Below, one piece after another: positions 1-6,759 of a stretch of 7,312 bases of DNA. The position numbers were made by a program, and so were the translations under genes. The notes beneath the pieces were generated by a model. It saw only the letters and a list, made by a program, of their open reading frames with translations, did not search any database and was not told the origin of the DNA. The stretch's first letter is position 1. The number at the start of each line of letters is the position of its first letter. Source of the DNA: Phycisphaerales bacterium (GTDB taxonomy: Bacteria; Planctomycetota; Phycisphaerae; Sedimentisphaerales; Anaerobacaceae); NCBI GenBank assembly GCA_011057845.1, contig DSDB01000189.1, positions 1 through 7,312 on the forward strand, in the 5' to 3' direction.

Positions 1-1153
1 GCCGGACGGCGATCAGCTTCCTGATGTCGAAACGGTGGTACTTCTGCTTCCACGCCGGGTTGCCCTGGGCGTCCGCGTTGGCCACGTGAATGATCCCGTC
101 TTCCGGGACCATAAGGGCGTTGTGCAGATTGGACCGCATAGCCACCGGGGCATCCATGAGGCGGATGGCGGTTTCCTGTGTGAACTTCCCGTAGCCTTCA
201 GCGACGAACCTGGACAGATTGCGATACCGCTCATCGGCGGACATCAGCACCGTGTTCTTCACCGGATGGGGCAGCAATTCATGATGCTCGCCAGGCCGGA
301 TAATCTCCACCTTCTCCGGCACCGCCTTTATGCCCACCGCCGAGTTGGTCTTCGCGTCGGCGATCACGTAATAGTATTCGCACGTCCGCTTGTTGTTCTC
401 AAATACGGCGATGGCCTCGTCGAGCGACTTTGCGTCGGACAACACCATCCGAACTAGAAACGCCATGGGGATGCCATCCCACTGACCCACACCCCCGCCG
501 CCCATCTCGCCGATACTGACCTGCCGCATATTCATGCCCGTGACCGAACCGATGAAGCCGGCATACGACACGTTGACAAATGGAATACCCCCATCCGGCT
601 CCTGGATGATCAACACCGCGTGGTCCTGAAATTGCATATCGACCCCGTAATCCAGAACCCGGCCGTGGTAGAGCTTGCCCTCGGCCGTTGCCTCCTTCAG
701 AAGGGCGAACCCGCTGCAGTGCATCAATTCGGGGATCAGGTTGGTGCCGACAATCTTCCATTCCGGCATCTCGGCCCCGCGGGCCAGGGCCTTCATCTCA
801 TCGACGAAACGCTGGGGAATCTTGCCCGCGAACGCCGATGAGAGCATCCCAGCCACGGCCGAGCGCGGAACCTGCACCCCACGAAACTCGATGGTCTCCC
901 GTGAGTCGGGGGCCCCCAGAAGGAAGTTGACATTCGTGTGGATTGCTTCCTTGAGCAGGACCCCGTGCTGATAACCCATCTCATCGGGCGTGCCTTTGAG
1001 GTGCAGCACGCGGTAGCCATTGACCGTCTCCAGGTAGCCCTTGCCCTGCGTGGCAATCAGCTTACGGACGGGCTCGACGGCCCCGGCCACCGGGACCGAC
1101 AGCAGGACAATGATCAGGCAAAGAACGCTCGTGCGGTATCTGCGAAATGCCAT
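1..1153 (-). CDS. Exported C45-family autoproteolytic acyltransferase/hydrolase (Ntn hydrolase), 3' end cut by window edge
   Basis: The frame is open for 384 codons from the ATG at 1153 to the window edge, with no stop, so the C terminus is missing. Residues 1-25 form a signal peptide: basic start (R4, R5, R7), hydrophobic core about 9-19, and a probable cut after AGA at 23-25. The core matches the acyl-CoA:6-aminopenicillanate acyltransferase-like family (peptidase C45). The motif HCSGFA places the likely nucleophile at C146 (codon 716-718), and GRVLDYG follows at 164-170, the conserved G-R-x-x-D stretch. A TGMN segment at 205-208 also fits. In this family the precursor cleaves itself just before the Cys, which then becomes the N-terminal nucleophile and works on amide bonds (acyl transfer or hydrolysis). 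Export suggests an envelope or periplasmic substrate, which cannot be named from sequence. The start is supported by AAGGAG seven bases upstream. Family assignment is fairly firm; substrate is unknown. Confidence 0.85.
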   Translation of the reverse strand, partial: MAFRRYRTSVLCLIIVLLSVPVAGAVEPVRKLIATQGKGYLETVNGYRVLHLKGTPDEMGYQHGVLLKEAIHTNVNFLLGAPDSRETIEFRGVQVPRSAVAGMLSSAFAGKIPQRFVDEMKALARGAEMPEWKIVGTNLIPELMHCSGFALLKEATAEGKLYHGRVLDYGVDMQFQDHAVLIIQEPDGGIPFVNVSYAGFIGSVTGMNMRQVSIGEMGGGGVGQWDGIPMAFLVRMVLSDAKSLDEAIAVFENNKRTCEYYYVIADAKTNSAVGIKAVPEKVEIIRPGEHHELLPHPVKNTVLMSADERYRNLSRFVAEGYGKFTQETAIRLMDAPVAMRSNLHNALMVPEDGIIHVANADAQGNPAWKQKYHRFDIRKLIAVR

Positions 1154-1160
1154 TGTGCGA

Positions 1161-1166
1161 CTCCTT
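1161..1166 (-). promoter_or_regulatory. Ribosome binding site of the C45 hydrolase gene
   Basis: AAGGAG on the minus strand, seven bases before the ATG at 1153. It is a near-perfect Shine-Dalgarno sequence and fixes the start, which also yields a complete signal peptide. Confidence 0.75.
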
Positions 1167-1198
1167 AACAAGGACCAGGGCCCCAGCCAGTCAACGCC

Positions 1199-1204
1199 AT
1201 TATA
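1199..1204 (-). promoter_or_regulatory. Candidate -10 box for the C45 hydrolase gene
   Basis: The minus strand reads TATAAT, a perfect sigma-70 -10 consensus in otherwise GC-rich DNA, 45 bases upstream of the ATG. It would give a leader of roughly 35-40 bases holding the AAGGAG site. No good -35 hexamer lies 16-18 bases further upstream, so the promoter is incomplete by consensus. The missing -35 side is where the GH127 remnant begins, so the upstream half may have been altered by the same rearrangement. A TTGACT lies just downstream of the box but has no matching -10. Confidence 0.4.
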
Positions 1205-1250
1205 CGAAGCCGCTGGCGCCGCGCCCAGCCCTTTTCGCCCCGGCAATACG

Positions 1251-2381
1251 CCCGGCAACGTCTATGTGAATCTGTTCATCGGCGGCCATGGCGTCATCCG
1301 GACGCCCGACCGAACGGTGACGATCCACCAGGAGACGGGCTATCCCTGGACCGGCAGCGTGAAGATCCGCGTCGAATCCGACAAGACGGGTGATTTCGCC
1401 CTGATGGTGCGGATTCCCGGCTGGGCGCGGAACATGCCGGTTCCCAGCGACCTCTATGCCTATGGCGATAAGGCACCCGGCGATGCGGGCCTGAGTGTCA
1501 ATGGCAAGGCAGTCGCCATTAAGGCCGACAGCGGCTATGCCCCAATCCAGCGCACCTGGACGTCGGGAGATGTGGTGGAACTGTCGCTGCCGATGACCGT
1601 CCGCCGGGTCATCTCCAATGAGAAGGTCATTACGAACAAAGGCAAGGTGGCCCTGGAACGCGGCCCGGTGGTGTACTGTCTGGAAGGCCACGACAACAAC
1701 GGACAGGTCCTGGATATGTACATCCCGGATGATGCACCGCTCCAAACGCGGTTCCAGACCGACCTGCTCAACGGCGTTGTGGTCGTCACGGGCCAGGCTC
1801 GAACGGCCAGGCGAACACTCGACGGCCGCGTCGTGCCGCACGGAGAAAGGCCCTTTACGGCGATACCCTACTATGCCTGGGCCCATCGCGGGTCATCGCC
1901 CATGACCGTTTGGCCTGCCAGCGTTCCGGAAGGCGCTCGCCCGAAACCGGCCGACACGCTGACGTACATAAGCAAGACGACTGCCTCCTTCGTCCATGTC
2001 TCGCTGGATGCCATCAAGGACCAGATTATCCCGGCCGATTCAGCGGATTCATCGGGCCTGCAACTCGACTTCTGGCCGCACAAGGGCGTGACCGAATGGG
2101 TCAAGTTCGAATGGGACCGGCGGCACAGACTCTCCAGCGTCAAGATCTACTGGTTCGATGACACCGGCCGCGGCGCCTGCCGCGTTCCCAAGTCGTGGCA
2201 GGTCCTCTATCGCGACGCAGGCGGACGATTCATCCCCGTCGAAAACACCGGTCCCTACGGCACGGCCAAAGACACCTTTAACAAGGTGCAGTTCAAACCC
2301 ATCGAAACCGACGCCATTCGCATCGACATCGTGCTTCAGGATGAATGGGCCGCGGGGGTGCAGGAGGTCATCATCGAGTAG
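1251..2381 (+). pseudogene. 5'-truncated GH127 (DUF1680) beta-L-arabinofuranosidase remnant with C-terminal discoidin-like domain
   Basis: The frame is open from before 1041, but family-like sequence begins only near 1255 (VYVNLFIGG). What follows is the C-terminal beta-sandwich part of GH127: QETGYPW (1332-1349), RIPGWA (1410-1427), ERGPVVYC (1656-1679), and AIPYYAWAHRG (1860-1892). An F5/8 type C (discoidin)-like domain follows at about 2000-2378, with CRVPKSWQVLY in its middle. Full members run 600-800 residues. Here the whole (alpha/alpha)6 catalytic barrel, including the zinc-binding Glu/Cys residues and the Cys-Cys-Pro-Pro-Asn nucleophile motif, is absent. The only upstream in-frame starts (ATG 1041, ATG 1110, GTG 1131, GTG 1155) lie within or at the edge of the opposing hydrolase gene, and I see no well-spaced ribosome binding site. 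GTG 1266 also lacks one. The remnant has no frameshift or stop in about 376 codons. It is either a recent truncation, a carbohydrate-binding fragment still expressed, or an assembly join. Confidence 0.7.
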
Positions 2382-2390
2382 CCGTCTTCG

Positions 2391-2416
2391 CCCGGCAGGG
2401 TCTGCTTGATGTCGGG
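2391..2416 (+). terminator. Possible stem-loop between convergent genes
   Basis: CCCGGCA at 2391-2397 can pair with TGTCGGG at 2410-2416, a seven-pair stem with one G-U pair and a 12-base loop. It begins nine bases after the GH127 remnant stop and ends one base before the stop codon of the convergent lyase. There is no T-run after it. The complement strand has an A-C mismatch, so the hairpin favours plus-strand transcripts. It is weak as an intrinsic terminator. Confidence 0.22.
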
Positions 2417-2417
2417 G

Positions 2418-4100
2418 TCACTGGCCATAGAAGACCAGGTGATCGTAGGTCCGGCTGTCGGCCCGTTTCTCCTGATCCTTCGCAAGCGTCTCGTGGTACT
2501 GGCAGTGAAAGAAGCGTCTGTCAAGGGCCGGCTGTGGCATCAGGTCCGTCTTTCTGGTCTCAGCGGCGGCCAGATGAAGCAAGGCCAGAGGAATCTCATC
2601 CCCGGTGCGGGCCCATTGCCGACCTCTGCGGGGAAACAGCCCGCTCGGGGCCTGAGTCTTGAGCAGATTATCGCCGATCCGTCGAGCCAACCCCATAAAG
2701 GCCTCGTCGCCGGTGGCTTTATACAGTTCGAGCAGGGCGTAAAGGCTCTCCCAGTCGCTGTGGTTGGTCTGGAAGTCCGGGGCGCGGTCAGCCCCATCCG
2801 CGCGGCCGACGTCGCCGAGGCCGAATCGCCTGCAAATCTCCTGCGTCATCCGCCACAGTTCTGCGTCCTTTGTCAGGCGGTAGCCCAGTGCACAGCCCCA
2901 CAGCAGGGAACCGTCCGGGTTGCGAGGAGCAAAGGATTGCGGGACGTAGTAACCGCTGCGAGACTGCTGCCACTGGATCGGCGTGCCGTCGAGCATGACG
3001 GCGATGAATCGACCGCTGTTCGGATCGTAGCAGCACTTGGCGTAGGCCTTAAGGTCCTCACGGGCCCACGCGATGAACCTGCGTCCGACCTCTGCGCCGC
3101 GGCCGCCGGCCTTCATCAGCATCTCGGCCGCCTGCATCTGGGCCAATGGCAGGTCGTGGTATCGTCCGGTCTGGTGATAGGAGGCCACGATTTTTGCCTC
3201 ATTGATACTCGGATGGACGTGGCCCAGGGCTATCTGGGCCCGATCCGGCTGACGGTAGCTGAGCTGCCCGCCGGACAGACCCGTGTTCGGGTCCTCGGCC
3301 TGTTGCCACCGCTCGACCAGCCGACCCGTCCACAGCAGCGCCTCCTGGCTTTGGCCCAGAACCGCCAGCGCCACACCGGCCCGCATCAACGGAGGCGTCA
3401 CATTGACGAACGACAGGTTGCTCTTGGGTGTGGCGAAGGGCACTGTGATGTCCTCTTCGTATACGGCGTCCCACCTCGGTTTGAGCCGGTCCCTCATATT
3501 CCCATGGCGGTTGTAATCCAGCCGCGACCAGTCAATGATGTGTCTTGCCCAGATCGCCTCCGCCAGCTTGCGTGCCGCCTTGGAGTCCACCCGCCACATC
3601 AGCTCGAAGTACGGCTGGTGGGTCTTGAGTTCGTGCCCGTCGCTGGTTTGTCCGACCCCTTGGTTGCCCTCAAGGTCCCATGCCAAATGCCCGCCCCAGT
3701 ACAGCAGGCCGTTGGGAGCACGGCAGTTCTCCAAGGCATATGCAGTCGCCGCCTCAGCCGCCCGGCGGTATTTCGACTCCCCGGTCAGTCCTGTCAAGCC
3801 GTCCAGAAGACGCACCAGCGGCTGCTGGCTGGCGAAGTTGGACAACACCCAGGTCTGCCCGTTGGGGCCTGCCCAGCGTACCGGTTCGAGCGTCTGGACG
3901 TGCAGGCCGTCCACAAACAACGGGCTGTGAATATCGCCGTATGTGTCGGTTCCCCGCTCAATGACCGTGTCGGCGAATCGCCGAACTGCCTTGATGCAGT
4001 CTGCGTTCTCATACCCGGCGGCCGCCGAAGCCAGGACTGCTGCAAAGACGACTGCCGCTGCCATCCGGATGCCATCACTTGGGGCAGTTCTTCTCATCAT
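2418..4100 (-). CDS. Exported pectate lyase-like protein, family PL2-like (alpha/alpha) barrel
   Basis: 560 residues, close to the usual length of PL2 periplasmic pectate lyases. Residues 1-28 form a signal peptide (MMRR start, hydrophobic 13-27, Ala-rich cut region), so the protein works in the periplasm or outside. The body is rich in helices and aromatic residues, as in alpha/alpha barrels. PL2 enzymes, as I recall from the Yersinia structure, bind a transition metal through His109, Glu130 and His172 and use Arg171 as the base. Here GGH puts His at 138, HELK puts Glu at 157, and NRHGN gives Arg198-His199. The Glu-to-His spacing of 42 and the adjacent Arg-His pair match exactly. The expected reaction is beta-elimination of polygalacturonate to unsaturated oligogalacturonides. 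The start has AAGGA at 4107-4111, six bases upstream of the first of two consecutive ATGs. The gene follows the HEAT-repeat gene by 70 bases. Related uronan lyase specificities remain possible. Confidence 0.62.
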   Translation of the reverse strand: MMRRTAPSDGIRMAAAVVFAAVLASAAAGYENADCIKAVRRFADTVIERGTDTYGDIHSPLFVDGLHVQTLEPVRWAGPNGQTWVLSNFASQQPLVRLLDGLTGLTGESKYRRAAEAATAYALENCRAPNGLLYWGGHLAWDLEGNQGVGQTSDGHELKTHQPYFELMWRVDSKAARKLAEAIWARHIIDWSRLDYNRHGNMRDRLKPRWDAVYEEDITVPFATPKSNLSFVNVTPPLMRAGVALAVLGQSQEALLWTGRLVERWQQAEDPNTGLSGGQLSYRQPDRAQIALGHVHPSINEAKIVASYHQTGRYHDLPLAQMQAAEMLMKAGGRGAEVGRRFIAWAREDLKAYAKCCYDPNSGRFIAVMLDGTPIQWQQSRSGYYVPQSFAPRNPDGSLLWGCALGYRLTKDAELWRMTQEICRRFGLGDVGRADGADRAPDFQTNHSDWESLYALLELYKATGDEAFMGLARRIGDNLLKTQAPSGLFPRRGRQWARTGDEIPLALLHLAAAETRKTDLMPQPALDRRFFHCQYHETLAKDQEKRADSRTYDHLVFYGQ

Positions 4101-4111
4101 AGCACATCCTT

Positions 4112-4127
4112 GGACCCTATCCGGTCC
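4112..4127 (-). other. Small inverted repeat just upstream of the lyase ribosome binding site
   Basis: GGACC at 4112-4116 and GGTCC at 4123-4127 flank a six-base spacer, giving a five-pair hairpin next to the AAGGA site at 4107-4111. It could be a translational control hairpin, an mRNA-stability element or a short operator, but five pairs in GC-rich DNA may be chance. Confidence 0.2.
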
Positions 4128-4129
4128 CG

Positions 4130-4157
4130 ATCACAAGCGAAGCGCACACGGCGTCAA
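4130..4157 (-). promoter_or_regulatory. Weak candidate promoter for the lyase gene
   Basis: In the 70-base gap, the minus strand has TTGACG (4152-4157, five of six to the -35 consensus), 16 bases, then TGTGAT (4130-4135, four of six to the -10 consensus). This would give a leader of about 22-25 bases that includes the GGACC/GGTCC hairpin and the ribosome binding site. It is a consensus match only; read-through from the upstream genes is equally possible. Confidence 0.25.
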
Positions 4158-4170
4158 CTTGCCTGCGCCG

Positions 4171-6723
4171 CTAAGGTCGGCGTTGGTCGCGCGGCCGTGG
4201 GGTAGTATCGGCCGCCTCGAACCGCAGGCCATCGGTGGCTGTGCCGTCGGGCTTGCGAATTCGGCAGGCCGCCTCCCAGCCCCCGCCGTTGTTGATGACC
4301 TTGAGCATCAGCGTATTGACCCCGGCGTTGAGCCTGGCCTTGACGACATCCTGGCGGGGGCTGATGCTCCGGCTGGCGTTCGTGCCGTGGACGAACTGTC
4401 TGTTGAGCCAGACCTTGATCGAGTCATCGCTGCCGACCTCGATCTGTACCTCCTGCTCCACCGGCGAGACCACCGTCGTTCGCAGATACGCCGCCACGTT
4501 GTCGCGGCCTCCGAACGTGGCCGCCAGGTTGATATTCCACGAACCGAGACCCTGCCGGACGGGTCGCCAGGTAACGACGGCCTCGGGCCTCTCCGGGTCG
4601 AAGGCGATATCGAACAGTTGCGGGCCTTCCTTGCCGCGTTCGCTGTAGGGCCCGGCGCCGAGCCACGTCAGGATATAACCCTCATATTGCTCAATCTCAT
4701 TGATGATGGCTTGGGCCTTGTCGCGGGTCGGCGAACTCTCGACCGACGACACCACCTTTTTCATGGCTACCTTCGCCCGGTCGGGATGGCTGGCCTTGAG
4801 CCGATCGGCGATCTGCACCGTCGCCAGGGCGGCCTCGGCCTTGAGCGGCGGGCTATCGATATATCCCTGCACGATGTCCAGTGCCTCGACCGAATCGGCC
4901 GTCGCCAGACCAGCCAGAACCAGTTTCTTGTCCTCGGCCCGCTCGGCCGCATTCATCGCCCGCACATACATGCTCGTCGGGTTGTTCGACAGCCCTGCCA
5001 GACGCACATAGCCCCGCAACGCCAGCACCTTATGCGCCTGGTTGCCCGACTGGCCGGCGATGGCCAACAGATCGTCGGCCGCTGTCATGTTTGGCCAGTC
5101 CGCCAGTGTGCGGACCGCCGCATCACTGACACTGGGATCCGGGTCCTTCATCGCCTTACGCACCGTCGCCAGCGCGGCGGGCGTCGCCGGACGGCCGAGT
5201 AGCCGCAGCAGCACCGGCTTGGCGTCATTCGGGGCCCGCCCAAGCGCGTTGATGACGGGCTGGACCTGGGCCTCGGGGTCGCTCATACGGCTGAACAGAT
5301 CGACGACCGCCTGTTCCACGACCTCGCGGTCGGCCGGGTCCTTGGGTGCGATTGCGATATCCAGAAGCGTGCGAAGCTGGCCTGGCCCGCCCATCTTGCC
5401 TATGGCGCGGATGGCCTCCCGCCGGACGCTCGCCTGGTCGTCTTCAGCGGCCTTTCGCAGTTTCACCGTCGCCGCGGGCAGCCCTCGCTCGCCCAGGACG
5501 CGGATGATCTCAGCCTGGACCGCCGGATCCTCCTCGTCCATGGCCGCCAGCAATTTGACGTTAATCCCCGGCGGGTTAAGTCTCGCCAGACTCTGTCGGG
5601 CGACGAGTTTCTCGGGACCGGATCCCGCCGCCATTTTCGCCAGCGGAACCACCGAAGCCAGCCCTCCGACTTTGCCGAGTGCCTCCGCGGCCGCGACACG
5701 AACCTGCTCGTTCGGGCCGGCACCGGCCTTGATGATCGCCGACTCGGCCTCGCTGTGGCCCCGATCACCGAGGGCTCGAATCATCATTTCCTGCGTCTCC
5801 GGCGGCAGGGAATCCAACATGTCCGCGAACCTTCGGGTGGCGGCTCGGCCCTCCACCAGCGGCATCAGGCCGATAGCTCCCTGTCGCACCTCCGCGTCGC
5901 CGCCCTGAAGCGCCTCGACAAGCGTTGCGGCCCCTTGTGGCCCTTGCGTCAGCACGAGCCCTCGCAGCGCCGCCAGACGGATGTGCCTGGGCTGGCCGGC
6001 TGTGTAGAACTCCTGATATATCCTCTGAGCTGCCGCCGGTTTGCCCTCCGCAACGAATCCTTCGGCGCAGAGGATCAAGGCTCGGTCAATCTCGGACTGC
6101 ACGGCTCGGGCCGCTCCCGGACGGGCTTTCTGAAGGGCTGGGACCGCGATGGAATTGCCGATACGACCCAGCGCCGCAGCGGCGGCCCCAGCCACGCCGG
6201 GCTCGCTCGATCCCAATAGCCTCATCAGGTCGTTCGTTGCCGGCCTGTAGCGACGTTCGCCCAAGGTGTTGGCCATGCCCACCTGCAGAGCCGGCGACGC
6301 CCTGTTCAGAGCCCGGTGCAACGCCGCCGATGCCGCATCCCCTTCGATGCTCCCCAGTGCATAGCGGGCCGCGTGCGAGACCTCTGGATCGGACAGCAGC
6401 GGTTCGAGTCGGCCGATGCACTGCTCGGTGCCGATAGTCCGAAGCTGCCGGCAAAGGAATATCTTGCCGTCTCGCGTCCGGGTGTTTGCCAGGGTCGCCA
6501 GCAGCCTTTGCTCAACCTGTGCTCGCTCGCCGGGTCTCGTGGCGGCCGCCATGACGGTTTGTTCAATGAACTCCAGGGGATTGGAGTTGGCTCCGTACTC
6601 AAACCGCTGAACCGCAGTCAGCGCCTGGTCCAGCCGGTTCATATCCAGGGGCATACCCGCCGGAACAGCCCCAGCCGGCGTCAGCACCAGCGCTAGTGTC
6701 GCGATCACCTTGAAACGGGTCAT
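4171..6723 (-). CDS. Exported HEAT-repeat protein with C-terminal PA14-like beta-sandwich domain
   Basis: 850 residues. Residues 1-22 are a signal peptide (TRFK basic start, hydrophobic 6-20, cut near AVPA). From about 80 to 680 the chain is a run of helical HEAT/armadillo-type repeats, with recurring units such as AAAEALGKVGG (344-354), REAIRAIGKMGG (435-446), AEIIRVLGERG (404-414) and AAAALGRIGN (181-190). Residues about 681-835 form a separate beta-rich domain: SWNINLAATFGG (728-739), VAAYLRTTV (743-751), EVGSDDSIKVWLN (762-774) and LNAGVNTLMLKVINNGGGW (798-816). This resembles the PA14/beta-galactosidase jelly-roll modules common in planctomycete exported proteins. No catalytic motif is evident; it is probably a scaffold or glycan-binding envelope protein. 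AAGGA lies seven bases before the ATG (6731-6735). The gene starts 36 bases after the oxidoreductase stop, so the two are likely one operon. The tail after 836 is basic and proline-rich. Molecular role unknown. Confidence 0.8.
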   Translation of the reverse strand: MTRFKVIATLALVLTPAGAVPAGMPLDMNRLDQALTAVQRFEYGANSNPLEFIEQTVMAAATRPGERAQVEQRLLATLANTRTRDGKIFLCRQLRTIGTEQCIGRLEPLLSDPEVSHAARYALGSIEGDAASAALHRALNRASPALQVGMANTLGERRYRPATNDLMRLLGSSEPGVAGAAAAALGRIGNSIAVPALQKARPGAARAVQSEIDRALILCAEGFVAEGKPAAAQRIYQEFYTAGQPRHIRLAALRGLVLTQGPQGAATLVEALQGGDAEVRQGAIGLMPLVEGRAATRRFADMLDSLPPETQEMMIRALGDRGHSEAESAIIKAGAGPNEQVRVAAAEALGKVGGLASVVPLAKMAAGSGPEKLVARQSLARLNPPGINVKLLAAMDEEDPAVQAEIIRVLGERGLPAATVKLRKAAEDDQASVRREAIRAIGKMGGPGQLRTLLDIAIAPKDPADREVVEQAVVDLFSRMSDPEAQVQPVINALGRAPNDAKPVLLRLLGRPATPAALATVRKAMKDPDPSVSDAAVRTLADWPNMTAADDLLAIAGQSGNQAHKVLALRGYVRLAGLSNNPTSMYVRAMNAAERAEDKKLVLAGLATADSVEALDIVQGYIDSPPLKAEAALATVQIADRLKASHPDRAKVAMKKVVSSVESSPTRDKAQAIINEIEQYEGYILTWLGAGPYSERGKEGPQLFDIAFDPERPEAVVTWRPVRQGLGSWNINLAATFGGRDNVAAYLRTTVVSPVEQEVQIEVGSDDSIKVWLNRQFVHGTNASRSISPRQDVVKARLNAGVNTLMLKVINNGGGWEAACRIRKPDGTATDGLRFEAADTTPRPRDQRRP

Positions 6724-6759
6724 GGTATCATCCTTTCGCTGTGGGTCGGTTGGGACGGT

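Noticed and set aside
35..457. Plus-strand open frames across the C45 hydrolase gene
   Set aside because: The minus frame is continuous for 384 codons with signal peptide and catalytic Cys; these are shadows.
1041..1250. Extending the GH127 frame upstream to the ATG at 1041 as a normal N terminus
   Set aside because: Most of this stretch is the antisense of the hydrolase signal peptide region. The residues do not resemble GH127, and no spaced ribosome binding site was seen.
1200..1886. A 228-codon minus-strand open frame over the GH127 remnant
   Set aside because: No recognisable domain and no good ribosome binding site; the plus frame carries clear GH127 motifs.
4147..4175. Possible terminator after the HEAT-repeat gene (CGGCG...CGCCG)
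   Set aside because: Only a five-pair stem with a long spacer and no T-run; not distinguishable from chance in GC-rich DNA.
2406..4205. A 599-codon open frame on the plus strand opposite the lyase gene
   Set aside because: It is the antisense shadow of a GC-rich gene. The minus-strand frame has a signal peptide, a ribosome binding site and family motifs; the plus frame has none and runs into the HEAT-repeat gene.
3943..5908. Long plus-strand open frames (419 and 288 codons) opposite the HEAT-repeat gene
   Set aside because: They are low-complexity Arg/Ser/Ala-rich translations with no domains, caused by codon bias in the minus-strand gene.
4171..6723. DNA-level tandem repeats in the HEAT-repeat gene
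   Set aside because: The protein repeats are degenerate and I see no nucleotide repeat units long enough to call.
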